This document shows, piece by piece, positions 8,018 through 16,416 of a DNA stretch of 64,000 nt. The notes beneath the pieces were generated by a model. That model saw only the letters and a list, made by a program, of their open reading frames with translations. It had not been told where the DNA came from and did not search any database. The DNA is taken from assembly GCF_019455385.1 (NCBI RefSeq), contig NZ_JACOFR010000021.1, positions 82,782 through 146,781 of the forward strand, given 5' to 3'. A program made the translations under genes and the position numbers. The stretch comes from Bradyrhizobium sp. BR 10289. Lineage in GTDB: Bacteria; Pseudomonadota; Alphaproteobacteria; Rhizobiales; Xanthobacteraceae. The stretch's first letter is position 1; each line of letters starts with the position of its first letter.

Positions 8018-9073
8018 TTGCCCAAAAGCGCATCGGATTCGTCTTCTATCGCTCCCAGCCGCAAATTTGACCGCGACATGCAAGTTCCGCCCGAGACCCA
8101 GGTCGTCATCGACTTCGACGACAACCGCGCCGCATCCGCGCTGGTCGGCCCCTATGGCCAGCACCTCGCTCAGATCGAGCGGCGGCTCGGCGTCGTCGTC
8201 GATTCCAAGGGCAACCACATCACGATCGGCGGCACGCGCGACGGTTGCGATGCCGCGCGCCGCGTGCTTGAGATGCTCTATGCGCAAGCCGTGAAGGGTC
8301 ACGATCTCGACCAGGGCGAGGTCGAGGGCGCGATTCGCGCCGTGATCGCGCAGGGCTCGCTGTTCGAGTTCGACGCCAAATCGGCCAAGTCCACCTTCGA
8401 CAGCATCAATTTGCGCAAGCGCCCGGTGCGTGCGCGCACGGCGGCGCAGGATTCCTACATTCGCGCGCTGAAGCGTCACGAGCTGGTGTTCGGCATCGGC
8501 CCCGCCGGCACCGGCAAGACCTGGCTCGCGGTTGCGCATGCCGCGCAATTGTTCGAGCGCAAGGAGGTCGACAAGATCATCCTGTCGCGCCCGGCGGTGG
8601 AAGCCGGCGAGCGGCTGGGCTTCCTGCCCGGCGATCTCCGTGAGAAGGTCGATCCGTATCTGCGCCCGATCTATGATGCGCTCTACGACCTCATGGATGC
8701 ACGCATCGTCGAGCGCGCGCTGCAGACCGGCGAGATCGAAATCGCGCCGCTCGCCTTCATGCGCGGCCGCACGCTGACCAACGCCGCCATCATCCTGGAT
8801 GAGGCGCAGAACACCACGTCGATGCAGATGAAGATGTTTTTGACGCGTCTCGGCGAGAACAGCCGCATGATCGTGACCGGCGATCCCTCGCAGATCGACC
8901 TGCCGAACGGCCAGACCTCGGGACTTGCCGAAGCGACCAAATTGCTTGATGGCGTCGAAGGCATTGCGCAAGTTCATTTCAAAGCCGAGGACGTGATCCG
9001 CCACGAGCTCGTGGCGCGGATCGTCGCCGCCTATGAAGGGTCGCCGCAGCGGCCGGCGACCGGAAAATCCTGA
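8018..9073 (+). CDS. phoH: PhoH-like P-loop ATPase
   Basis: A 351-residue protein with a KH-like N-terminal region (about 30-100) followed by a PhoH ATPase domain. Walker A is GPAGTGKT (about 161-168) and Walker B is 'IILDEAQNTT' with Asp261. The family is linked to RNA metabolism and ribosome quality control with its neighbour YbeY; its biochemical role is not settled. I chose the TTG at 8018 because GGAG at 8004-8007 is well placed and the gene then starts just after the miaB stop. An ATG at 7973 inside miaB would add 15 residues and lacks a ribosome site. Confidence 0.9.
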   Translation: MPKSASDSSSIAPSRKFDRDMQVPPETQVVIDFDDNRAASALVGPYGQHLAQIERRLGVVVDSKGNHITIGGTRDGCDAARRVLEMLYAQAVKGHDLDQGEVEGAIRAVIAQGSLFEFDAKSAKSTFDSINLRKRPVRARTAAQDSYIRALKRHELVFGIGPAGTGKTWLAVAHAAQLFERKEVDKIILSRPAVEAGERLGFLPGDLREKVDPYLRPIYDALYDLMDARIVERALQTGEIEIAPLAFMRGRTLTNAAIILDEAQNTTSMQMKMFLTRLGENSRMIVTGDPSQIDLPNGQTSGLAEATKLLDGVEGIAQVHFKAEDVIRHELVARIVAAYEGSPQRPATGKS

Positions 9074-9135
9074 CGGGACAACAGCCGGATCCAGCGGGCG
9101 CGGACCGAGACGCCCTTTCGTTCCGAACAAAGACA

Positions 9136-9645
9136 ATGTCACATCCGAACCTTCCCATCACCGAGGTCCTCGTCGTTGCCGATTGCTGGCAGCGCGAACC
9201 CGATTCCGAAGCCGTGATCCAGCGTGCGGTTGCCGCCGCCGCCGAAAGCGTCGACGAGGATGTCGCCGAAGCCGAAGTGGCCGTGATGCTGACCGACGAT
9301 GCCGGCATCCGCACGCTGAACAGCAACTGGCGCGGCATGGACAAGCCGACCAACGTGCTGTCGTTTCCTGCGCTTCAGCCGGAGGGCGAATGGAAGGAAG
9401 GCGATGCACCGCGCATGCTCGGCGACATCGCGATCGCCTACGAGACCATGCGGCGCGAGGCGGACGAGGAGCACAAGCCGTTCGACCATCATCTCAGCCA
9501 TCTCGCCGTGCACGGCTTCCTGCATCTGATCGGCTACGACCACGAGAACGACGACGACGCCGAGGAGATGGAAGCGCTGGAGACCGAGATCCTGGCGCAT
9601 CTCGGCATCCCCGACCCCTATGCCGATCGCGCGGGGGCGCACTGA
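9136..9645 (+). CDS. ybeY: Endoribonuclease YbeY (16S rRNA 3'-end maturation)
   Basis: A 169-residue single-strand-specific metalloendoribonuclease implicated in 16S rRNA maturation and 70S quality control. The zinc motif HGFLHLIGYDH places His126, His130 and His136 as ligands. The family motif 'NSNWRGMDKPTNVLSFP' is present upstream. The length is typical. It lies between phoH and corC, the classic phoH-ybeY-corC-lnt order, and its stop is one base from the corC start. The phoH-ybeY gap is 62 bp. Confidence 0.95.
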   Translation: MSHPNLPITEVLVVADCWQREPDSEAVIQRAVAAAAESVDEDVAEAEVAVMLTDDAGIRTLNSNWRGMDKPTNVLSFPALQPEGEWKEGDAPRMLGDIAIAYETMRREADEEHKPFDHHLSHLAVHGFLHLIGYDHENDDDAEEMEALETEILAHLGIPDPYADRAGAH

Positions 9646-9646
9646 G

Positions 9647-10765
9647 ATGCCGGATTCCGAACCGATCCACGACAATCCGCGCAACACGCCGAACCTGCCG
9701 GCGGTGGTGACGCCTGGCGAAGTCATACGCCCGACTGCGGACGGCTGGCTGCTGCGCGCGATCCGCACGCTGTTCGGCTGGAAGGCGGGCTCGGTGCGCG
9801 ACGACCTTCAGGTCGTGCTCGATGCGACGACGCCGGACGACACCGGCTTCTCCGCGGTCGAGCGCACCATGCTGCGCAACATTCTCGGCCTGCACGAGCG
9901 CCGCATCGCCGACGTCATGGTGCATCGCGCCGACATCGTCGCGGTGAAGCGCGACATCCCGCTCGGCGAGTTGATGGACCGTTTCGAGAGCGCCGGCCAT
10001 TCGCGCCTCGTGGTCTACAACGAGACGCTCGACGACCCCGTCGGCATCGTCCACATCCGCGATTTGCTCGCCTTCATGACCGCGCGCGCGCGTGTATCCG
10101 AGGCCACCAAGACCAAGCGCAAGAAACCGCCGCCGGCCGGGCTCGATCTGAAGGCCGTCGATCTCGCGCTGCCGCTCGAGGACGCGCGGATCATCCGCAA
10201 GTTGCTCTACGTGCCGCCGTCGATGCGAGCGATCGATCTGCTCGCGCAGATGCAGGCGACGCGCATTCACCTCGCGCTGGTCGTCGACGAATATGGCGGC
10301 AGCGACGGGCTGGTCTCGCTCGAGGACATCGTCGAGCAGATCGTCGGCGAGATCGACGACGAGCACGACAGCGACGAGCCGCCCTCGATTGTGCGGCTGC
10401 CCGACAACGCCTTCATCGCCGATGCTCGCGCCAGCCTCGATGATGTCCGCACCGTGATCGGCGAGGATTTCGTCACCGGAGAGGCCGGCGAGGAGGTCGA
10501 GACGCTCGGCGGCTATCTCGTCAGCTTCGTCGGACGCCTGCCGGTGCGCGGCGAGGTGATCTCGGGCCCCGGCAATTACGAAGTCGAGGTGCTCGACGCC
10601 GATCCGCGCCGCGTCAAGCGATTGCGGATTTCGACGCGCAAGGAACGGCCTGCACCGCGCAGCCAGCGCGAGCGAAGCCGCCGCGAGGCCACGCCGGACA
10701 GCGGTCAGCCGTCCGCCGGCGACACGCCCAGCCCGCCGCCGAGCGACGGGACCGGTCCGCAGTGA
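9647..10765 (+). CDS. CorC/HlyC-type CBS-domain protein (hemolysin family, YbeX-like)
   Basis: A 372-residue protein without membrane segments. After a variable N-terminus comes a CBS pair (about 90-250). Its first unit contains 'RRIADVMVHRADIVAVKRDIPLGELM' and its second 'LHLALVVDEYGGSDGLVSLEDIVEQIVGEIDDEHD', the hallmark of YbeX/CorC. A CorC_HlyC transporter-associated domain follows (about 270-345). The C-terminal tail is low-complexity Arg/Pro/Ser. Relatives are linked to magnesium and cobalt homeostasis and ribosome metabolism. The old 'hemolysin' label does not imply toxicity. It overlaps lnt by GTGA at 10762-10765. Confidence 0.87.
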   Translation: MPDSEPIHDNPRNTPNLPAVVTPGEVIRPTADGWLLRAIRTLFGWKAGSVRDDLQVVLDATTPDDTGFSAVERTMLRNILGLHERRIADVMVHRADIVAVKRDIPLGELMDRFESAGHSRLVVYNETLDDPVGIVHIRDLLAFMTARARVSEATKTKRKKPPPAGLDLKAVDLALPLEDARIIRKLLYVPPSMRAIDLLAQMQATRIHLALVVDEYGGSDGLVSLEDIVEQIVGEIDDEHDSDEPPSIVRLPDNAFIADARASLDDVRTVIGEDFVTGEAGEEVETLGGYLVSFVGRLPVRGEVISGPGNYEVEVLDADPRRVKRLRISTRKERPAPRSQRERSRREATPDSGQPSAGDTPSPPPSDGTGPQ

Positions 10766-12375
10766 GCGCCTTCCAGCGATTTAAGCAGATTGCGCTCGCC
10801 ATCATCCTGACCTGGGGATGGAAGCGCGCGCTGCTCGCGATGGGGTGCGGCGCATTGTCGGTGCTGGCGCTGGCGCCGTTCAACATCTTTCCGGTGCTGT
10901 TCATCACGCTGCCCGTGATGGTCTGGCTGATCGACGGGGCCGGCGCCGGACGCTACGGCGGAGTCCCCGCCGCGGCGCTGACCGGCTACTGGTTCGGGCT
11001 CGGCTATTTCGTTCCCGGCCTCTACTGGATCGGCAAGGCCTTCTTCGTCGATGCCGACATCTTCGCCTGGCTGACGCCGTTCGCCGTGCTGGGCCTGCCC
11101 GCCTATCTCTCGATCTTCACGGCGATGGGCTTTGCGCTGGCCCGCCTGCTCTGGACCAAGGATGCCACGCGCATCCTTGCGCTCGCCGCGAGCCTCACCG
11201 TCGCCGAATGGCTGCGCGGTCACGTGCTCACCGGCTTTCCGTGGAACGCGTTCGGCTATGCACTGTCCGAGCCGCTGCCGCTGGCGCAGACGGCGTCGCT
11301 GCTCGGCCTCTGGGGAATGACGTTCCTGGCCATCGCGATCTTCGCCAGCCCCGCGGCACTGATCGACCGCACGCCGGACCGCCGCCCGGCCTGGCGCGCT
11401 CCGGCGGCTGCGATTGCACTTCTGATTGTCATGAGCATCTTCGGCGCGATCCGGCTGTCGCTCAATCCAACCACGATGGTCGCGGGCACCAAGCTGCGCC
11501 TGATGCAGCCGGATCTCCAGCAGGACGCCAAATTCAACTACGCCGCCAAGGCGGAGGTGATGAAGAAATACCTCGCGCTGTCGGACCGCGCCTCGGGGCC
11601 GCAATCGACTGGCGTGCGCGATGCCACCATCCTGATCTGGCCGGAATCCGCTTTTCCGTTCTTCCTGACCCGCGAAGCCGACGCGATGGCTGAGATCGCC
11701 GATCTGCTGCCGAAGGGTACGGTGCTGATCACGGGCTCGGTCCGCGCACCGGATCTGCCGCGCGGCACGCCGGTCACGCGCGCCTATAATTCGATCTATG
11801 TGATCGATCACGACGGCAGCGTGCTCTCGGTCTACGACAAGCTGCACCTCGTGCCGTTCGGCGAATTCCTGCCCTATCAGGAGCTGATGGAGAAGCTCGG
11901 CTTCGAGCAACTCACGCGCATGCGCGGCGGCTTCATCCCGGGCACGGTGCGTCATGCACTGCCTGTGCCGGGCGCACCAAGCGCACTGCCACTGATCTGC
12001 TATGAAGCGATCTTTCCCGGTGAGGTTGCCGGGCGCAACGAGCGTCCGGGCTGGATCGTGAACCTTACCAATGACGGCTGGTTCGGCATCTCGACCGGAC
12101 CGTATCAGCATCTCGAGCAGTCGCGGATGCGTGCGATCGAGCTAGGATTGCCGCTGGTCCGTTCGGCCAATACCGGCGTTTCCGCTGTGGTCGATCCGAT
12201 GGGGCGCACCATCGCCAGCCTCGGTCTCGGGACTGAGGGCATTTTGGATGCAAACCTGCCCGCAGCGATCCCGCCGACCATCTATGCGCGCGTCGGCGAC
12301 GTGCCTGCAGCCATACTGATCGCGCTGGCCGTGCTTCTCGCGGTCCGCCGACGTGTTGCCAAACGGCATCCGTGA
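10762..12375 (+). CDS. lnt: Apolipoprotein N-acyltransferase
   Basis: A 537-residue inner-membrane enzyme that adds the third acyl chain to the N-terminal cysteine of lipoproteins. The first ~230 residues form several hydrophobic helices; the second half is a periplasmic nitrilase-like domain. The catalytic triad is visible: Glu295 (WPESAFPFF), Lys360 (YDKLHLVPFGEF) and Cys413 (LICYEAIFPGEV), with spacing close to E. coli Glu267/Lys335/Cys387. A final membrane helix (AAILIALAVLLAV) precedes the basic tail. The GTG start overlaps the corC stop, so translation is coupled. It is the last gene of the phoH-lnt unit; a 231-bp gap follows. Confidence 0.95.
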   Translation: MSAFQRFKQIALAIILTWGWKRALLAMGCGALSVLALAPFNIFPVLFITLPVMVWLIDGAGAGRYGGVPAAALTGYWFGLGYFVPGLYWIGKAFFVDADIFAWLTPFAVLGLPAYLSIFTAMGFALARLLWTKDATRILALAASLTVAEWLRGHVLTGFPWNAFGYALSEPLPLAQTASLLGLWGMTFLAIAIFASPAALIDRTPDRRPAWRAPAAAIALLIVMSIFGAIRLSLNPTTMVAGTKLRLMQPDLQQDAKFNYAAKAEVMKKYLALSDRASGPQSTGVRDATILIWPESAFPFFLTREADAMAEIADLLPKGTVLITGSVRAPDLPRGTPVTRAYNSIYVIDHDGSVLSVYDKLHLVPFGEFLPYQELMEKLGFEQLTRMRGGFIPGTVRHALPVPGAPSALPLICYEAIFPGEVAGRNERPGWIVNLTNDGWFGISTGPYQHLEQSRMRAIELGLPLVRSANTGVSAVVDPMGRTIASLGLGTEGILDANLPAAIPPTIYARVGDVPAAILIALAVLLAVRRRVAKRHP

Positions 12376-12606
12376 TTACACGGTCGCTGGCAGTTTTCGG
12401 TCGATCCGCCGGAATCCTTTGACAACCGTAGTCCCACGGTTGACAGACTGCACGCGGGTTCCTCATTCTGCACCCGCTGCGAAAGACAGTGGGCATTGCT
12501 AAATTTCTCCGCAATGTTTCCCAATAACAGGGTTTGATTTTTATGTTGCTGGCACCTGAGGCATTCCGGTCGATTGCGCTGAAGGTGGTGTTTGGAGGCT
12601 GAGGAA

Positions 12607-13020
12607 ATGTCGAAAGCGCCCAACCCTGTTGACAAATATGTCGGCAGCCGCGTGCGCATGCGCCGCATCATGTTGGGCATGAGTCAGGAGAAGCTCGGTG
12701 AAGCTTTGGGCCTGACTTTCCAGCAGATTCAGAAGTACGAGAAGGGCACGAATCGCGTCGGTGCGAGCCGAATCCAGCAGATTGCCGAGATTCTCCAGGT
12801 GCCGGTGTCGTTCCTGTTCGAGGGCGGCCCGAGCGGCGTGGCTGGTCCCGACGGCTTCGCCGAAGGCGCTTCACCCTCCTACGTCTCGGACTTCCTCGCG
12901 ACCTCCGAAGGTCTCGCTTTGACCAAGGCGTTCACCCGAATCACCGATTCGAAGATGCGCCGCTCCATCGTCGATCTCGTCGAGCAGATCGCGGCCCGCG
13001 AAGGCCCCGACAAGCGCTGA
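12607..13020 (+). CDS. praR: XRE-family HTH regulator, PraR-like
   Basis: A 137-residue cytoplasmic regulator. The HTH_3 domain (about 12-70) reads 'GSRVRMRRIMLGMSQEKLGEALG' then 'QQIQKYEKGTNRVGASRIQQIAEIL'. A conserved C-terminal region ends 'MRRSIVDLVEQIAAREG'. This matches the rhizobial PraR family as I remember it. PraR represses reb genes in Azorhizobium and affects quorum sensing, biofilm and attachment in Rhizobium. GAGGAA directly precedes the ATG. The position after lnt and before trmB is the one this regulator occupies in other Rhizobiales. The regulon here is unknown. Confidence 0.78.
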   Translation: MSKAPNPVDKYVGSRVRMRRIMLGMSQEKLGEALGLTFQQIQKYEKGTNRVGASRIQQIAEILQVPVSFLFEGGPSGVAGPDGFAEGASPSYVSDFLATSEGLALTKAFTRITDSKMRRSIVDLVEQIAAREGPDKR

Positions 13021-13135
13021 GGCGCCTGCTCGATCTGATTTGAGGCTTCGCCAAATCTGGCCTATGTCGTCACTTGCGGCCGCGTCTCGATGCGCGCCCT
13101 TTCAGATGATGCGACTTGAAGGCATAGATGCGCCC

Positions 13136-14263
13136 ATGGCGAGCTACAACTGGTTCGATACCCAAACTATTCTCGACGGCATCCGGCGCTGGGTGGAGAT
13201 CGAGACGCCGACGGAAGCGCCTGAACAGGTCAACAAGCTGATGTCGCTGGTCGCCGACCAGCATCGCGATCTACCCGTCACGCTCGAACGCGTCGCCGGC
13301 GTCGACGGCCGCGGCGATCATCTGCTGGTCCGTTCGGACTGGGGCCAGGACCAGCCGGGCATCCTGGTGCTGAGCCACCTCGATACCGTTCATCCCCTCG
13401 GCTTCATCGAGCGCCTGCCGTTCAAGGTCGAAGGCGACAGCGCATTCGGTCCCGGCATCTACGACATGAAGGGCGGCGCCTATATCGCCCACCACGCGTT
13501 TGCCGCGCTCTGCGCCGACGGCAATCGTCCGCCGCTCGGCATCACCCACATGTTCACCTCCGACGAGGAGATCGGCAGCCCGACCTCGCGTGCGCTGATT
13601 GAGAAGGAAGGACGCAGGGCCAAATACGTTCTGGTGACGGAGCCGGCGCGCGACGGCGGCAAGATCGTCACCGGACGCAAGGGTGTCGGACGGTTCGAGG
13701 TCTTCATCAAGGGCGTGCCGGCACATGCGGGCTCGCGACCCGAGGACGGCCGCAGCGCCATCCGCGAGCTCGCCAACATCATCACGGCGCTGGAAGCGAT
13801 GAACGACCTTGAGCGCGGCGTCACCGTCAATGTCGGCGTGGTGCGCGGCGGTACGCGTCCCAACGTGACGCCGGAAGAAGCCTATGCCGAAATCGATCTG
13901 CGCGTGCCGAGCTTCAACGATGCGAACGAGTTCGTCGGCAAGATTCTCGGGCTGACATCGAAGACCGAGGGCGTCACCGTCAAGGTCACCGGCGGGCTCA
14001 ACCGTCCGCCTTACGAGAAGGGCAATGCCGGCGCCTCGCTCTACGAGCACGCCAAGACTCTCGCCGGCGAGATCGGCTTCGAGCTAATCGACACCCATAC
14101 CGGCGGCGGCTCCGACGGCAATTTCACCGCGCCCCACACCGGCACGCTGGACGGGCTCGGCGTCGACGGCAAGGGCGCGCACACCCATTATGAGCAGCTC
14201 TATGTCTCGTCGCTCGCGCCGCGCGCGCGGCTGCTCTATCGCCTGTATCAGACGCTGCGATGA
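13136..14263 (+). CDS. M20-family zinc peptidase (carboxypeptidase G2/ArgE-like)
   Basis: A 375-residue di-zinc peptidase or deacylase. Metal and catalytic motifs appear in order: 'LSHLDTVHPLG' (His, then catalytic Asp), 'GIYDMKGG' (bridging Asp), 'TSDEEIGS' (Glu pair), 'KGVPAHAGSRPEDGRSA' (lid-domain His), and the C-terminal metal His in 'DGKGAHTHYE'. The order is that of glutamate carboxypeptidase-like M20A enzymes. There is no signal peptide, so it should be cytoplasmic, with an amino-acid amide or acyl-amino-acid substrate that cannot be named. ATG 13136 has GAAGG upstream; ATG 13109 is an alternative. The stop overlaps the trmB start (ATGA). Confidence 0.86.
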   Translation: MASYNWFDTQTILDGIRRWVEIETPTEAPEQVNKLMSLVADQHRDLPVTLERVAGVDGRGDHLLVRSDWGQDQPGILVLSHLDTVHPLGFIERLPFKVEGDSAFGPGIYDMKGGAYIAHHAFAALCADGNRPPLGITHMFTSDEEIGSPTSRALIEKEGRRAKYVLVTEPARDGGKIVTGRKGVGRFEVFIKGVPAHAGSRPEDGRSAIRELANIITALEAMNDLERGVTVNVGVVRGGTRPNVTPEEAYAEIDLRVPSFNDANEFVGKILGLTSKTEGVTVKVTGGLNRPPYEKGNAGASLYEHAKTLAGEIGFELIDTHTGGGSDGNFTAPHTGTLDGLGVDGKGAHTHYEQLYVSSLAPRARLLYRLYQTLR

Positions 14264-14970
14264 GCGAGCGCAAGTCGGATCCCGATCGCGACGACAGCGA
14301 GCGTGCCTTCTTCGGGCGCCGCAAGGGCCACAAGCTCAGGCAGCACCAGGCCGACCTGATCGACAATCTGCTGCCGCATCTTGCACTCGACATCGAGAGC
14401 GAGAAGCCGGCTGACGCCCGCGAGATATTCGATCCCGCCGCCGAGGACGTGCGGCTCGAGATCGGTTTCGGCGGCGGCGAGCATCTTGCGGCGGAAGCGC
14501 AGAACTTTCCCACGACCGGGTTCATCGGCTGCGAGCCCTATGTCAACGGCATGGCCAAGATCCTCGCGCAGATCGAGGCCGCCAACATCGCCAACATCCG
14601 CCTGTTCGCGGGCGATGCCGCCGAGTTGCTGGCATGGCTGCCGCCGGCATCGCTGTCGCGAATCGATCTGATCCATCCCGATCCATGGCCGAAGCGGCGG
14701 CACTGGAAACGGCGCTTCGTCCAGGACAGGACGATCGCCGCGATGGCGCGCGTGCTCAAAGGAGGCGGCGAATTCCGCTTCGTCTGCGACATCGACGATT
14801 ACTGCGCCTGGACGCTGTCGCACCTTGCGCGCTCTGTCGATTTCAAATGGCTTGCCGAGCGCGCCGACGATTTCCGGCAGCCATGGGACGGCTACACCAT
14901 GACGCGCTATGGCCGGAAGGCCACCCGCGAGGGACGCAAGACGACTTATCTGCGGTTCAGGCGCGTTTAG
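14260..14970 (+). CDS. trmB: tRNA (guanine-N7-)-methyltransferase
   Basis: A 236-residue SAM-dependent enzyme that makes m7G46 in tRNA. The SAM loop is 'LEIGFGGGEHLAAEA'. The TrmB signature 'DLIHPDPWPKRRHWKRRF' carries the catalytic Asp and the substrate-binding basic patch. The tail 'TMTRYGRKATREGRKTTYL' matches the family's C-terminal 'T.YE....G' region. It begins inside the last codon of the peptidase gene. Its stop overlaps the stop of the opposite-strand DUF2336 gene (14967-14970). Confidence 0.95.
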   Translation: MSERKSDPDRDDSERAFFGRRKGHKLRQHQADLIDNLLPHLALDIESEKPADAREIFDPAAEDVRLEIGFGGGEHLAAEAQNFPTTGFIGCEPYVNGMAKILAQIEAANIANIRLFAGDAAELLAWLPPASLSRIDLIHPDPWPKRRHWKRRFVQDRTIAAMARVLKGGGEFRFVCDIDDYCAWTLSHLARSVDFKWLAERADDFRQPWDGYTMTRYGRKATREGRKTTYLRFRRV

Positions 14971-16049
14971 ATCGTCTGCCGGTTGCGCCAGAATTTCACG
15001 ACGCGGTCGGCCGTCGACGGCATCAGGCGCGTGAAGTTTGCACGGGCCTGCTCGAGATCGGCATCCGCCGGCGTGCGATGCGGGCCGTGCCACATCAGGA
15101 TCAGCGCGCGCACCGTGGGCCAGCCCAGGTTCAGCATCCGCCCAAGAATCAGAATCGGATCGTAGCGGTCGCCCGAGATCAGACGATCGAGGATCGAGAG
15201 GCGGATGCCGGCCATCGCCGAGAGCGAGGCGACCGCTTCCTCGTATTTGTGCGCCTTGGCAAAGCCGAGCAGCGCGCTTTCGCCGAGATGGCCCTCGCGG
15301 TGCAAGGTCAGCACGGTGCGCTGCGCCGCGGAGAAATCGCGCCGCGGCCCCGGCGGCAGTGCAGCCTCCTCGATCGCGGCCATCGCCCGCTTGATCTCGA
15401 CCTGGCGCGCGGGATTGACCACGGTGGAGAGGCGGCGACGGATGACGTCGAGCGTGCCGTTGAGAAGCTCTTTCAGGTGCTCGCCCGAGAGATCATCGCG
15501 CTGGCCGATCTTCAGCGTCAGCACGCCGTCCCGCGCCGCGCGCTTGATCAGCTCGGAATAGCTGCCGGGCGAGAACACCGCGCCCGCATTGCCGGCGGCG
15601 CGCCGCACCACGTCGCGATCGCCGCGCTCGACCAGCACGTCGGTGATGACGGAAGACAAAGCGGGGCGCTCCGTCATCGCCAGCAGATGGCCCTGGCCTT
15701 TCAGCCGCGCGATCTCGACGAGCGCAGCATCATCGAGCACGGGCGAGCGGCGCAGCACGGGGCCTGCCACCATGATCTCGTTTTCGCGCGCGAGCTGGTT
15801 CACCAGATGCGGCGGCGCGTTGTCGAGGCGCGAGAAGCGTTCGGCGAGATCGACCCGCGAGGTCAGCTCGGCATGCGGGACAAGATCGATCAGGAGATCG
15901 TCGAAGAGATCGATCAGCTCGGGACGAAGCTTGGCGGGATCCTGGAAGAACAGATCGGAGATGGCGCGCGCGATTTCGCCACGACGCCGGGGATCGCCGC
16001 GTTTGACGATCTCGTCCAGTCCAGGGATGAGCGACGTGGCAACGGTCAT
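14967..16049 (-). CDS. DUF2336 domain protein
   Basis: A 360-residue protein with no signal peptide or membrane segment. It is largely helical, with repeated short helices such as 'ERFSRLDNAPPHLVNQLARENEIMV', 'DDAALVEIARLKGQGHLLAMTER' and 'SSVITDVLVERGDRDVVRRAAGN'. These are HEAT-like and match the alphaproteobacterial DUF2336 family. That family is uncharacterised as far as I know. Some members lie near cell-surface or signalling genes. It is transcribed against trmB and rimP, and its stop codon is shared with the trmB stop region. No catalytic motif is visible, so I assign no function. Confidence 0.8.
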   Translation of the reverse strand: MTVATSLIPGLDEIVKRGDPRRRGEIARAISDLFFQDPAKLRPELIDLFDDLLIDLVPHAELTSRVDLAERFSRLDNAPPHLVNQLARENEIMVAGPVLRRSPVLDDAALVEIARLKGQGHLLAMTERPALSSVITDVLVERGDRDVVRRAAGNAGAVFSPGSYSELIKRAARDGVLTLKIGQRDDLSGEHLKELLNGTLDVIRRRLSTVVNPARQVEIKRAMAAIEEAALPPGPRRDFSAAQRTVLTLHREGHLGESALLGFAKAHKYEEAVASLSAMAGIRLSILDRLISGDRYDPILILGRMLNLGWPTVRALILMWHGPHRTPADADLEQARANFTRLMPSTADRVVKFWRNRQTI

Positions 16050-16416
16050 GAAAACGCTAACTCGTACAGGGCACGCCGCGGGTGCGCCCTTGGTCCAAGC
16101 CGCCCCACAATCAGCGAATCTAGGCCTCGGAGGTGAAGGAAGCGTTGCGCGCGGGGGCCGCGAACCGGCGCAAAAAGCCCCGTTCGGCCCGCGATGGGCC
16201 TTGTCCAGGCGGGCGGAAAGGGCTATATCAGCGCCAATTCATCTTCTCATACGATCCGCGTAGTGAGAGTGGGCCCGAAAGGACCCGCTCTTTTTTATTA
16301 CCTGAATGCGGCTCGGCGGAAGATGCGGCCCGACGCCGTCGGGTAAGTTCCGGAGCGGGCTCTGACGTTTAAGCAAGCGTTAACCATCGAAACCATCGAG
16401 CGCCTTGACCCCTGAT
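16050..16416 (+). promoter_or_regulatory. Leader/promoter region of the rimP-nusA-infB operon
   Basis: A 367-bp gene-free stretch. It should hold the divergent promoter of the DUF2336 gene and the promoter of the rimP operon. It contains a strong hairpin plus T-run (16265-16296) about 120 bp before the rimP start, then 120 bases without other clear structure. I found no tRNA-fMet gene here, although metY precedes rimP in E. coli. Promoter hexamers are not convincing. Confidence 0.5.
16265..16296 (+). terminator. Terminator-like hairpin in the rimP leader (possible attenuator)
   Basis: GAGAGTGGGCCC pairs with GGACCCGCTC around a GAAA loop, followed by TTTTTT (16291-16296). No gene on the + strand ends just upstream; the preceding gene is on the other strand. 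The terminator therefore belongs to a leader transcript, or ends a small RNA, upstream of rimP. Confidence 0.7.

Noticed and set aside
9647..10765. Hemolysin toxin
   Set aside because: The domain order is CBS pair plus CorC_HlyC, the YbeX/CorC family; the hemolysin name is historical.
16050..16416. tRNA-fMet (metY) gene before rimP
   Set aside because: I searched the region for a cloverleaf and a CAT anticodon loop and found none.
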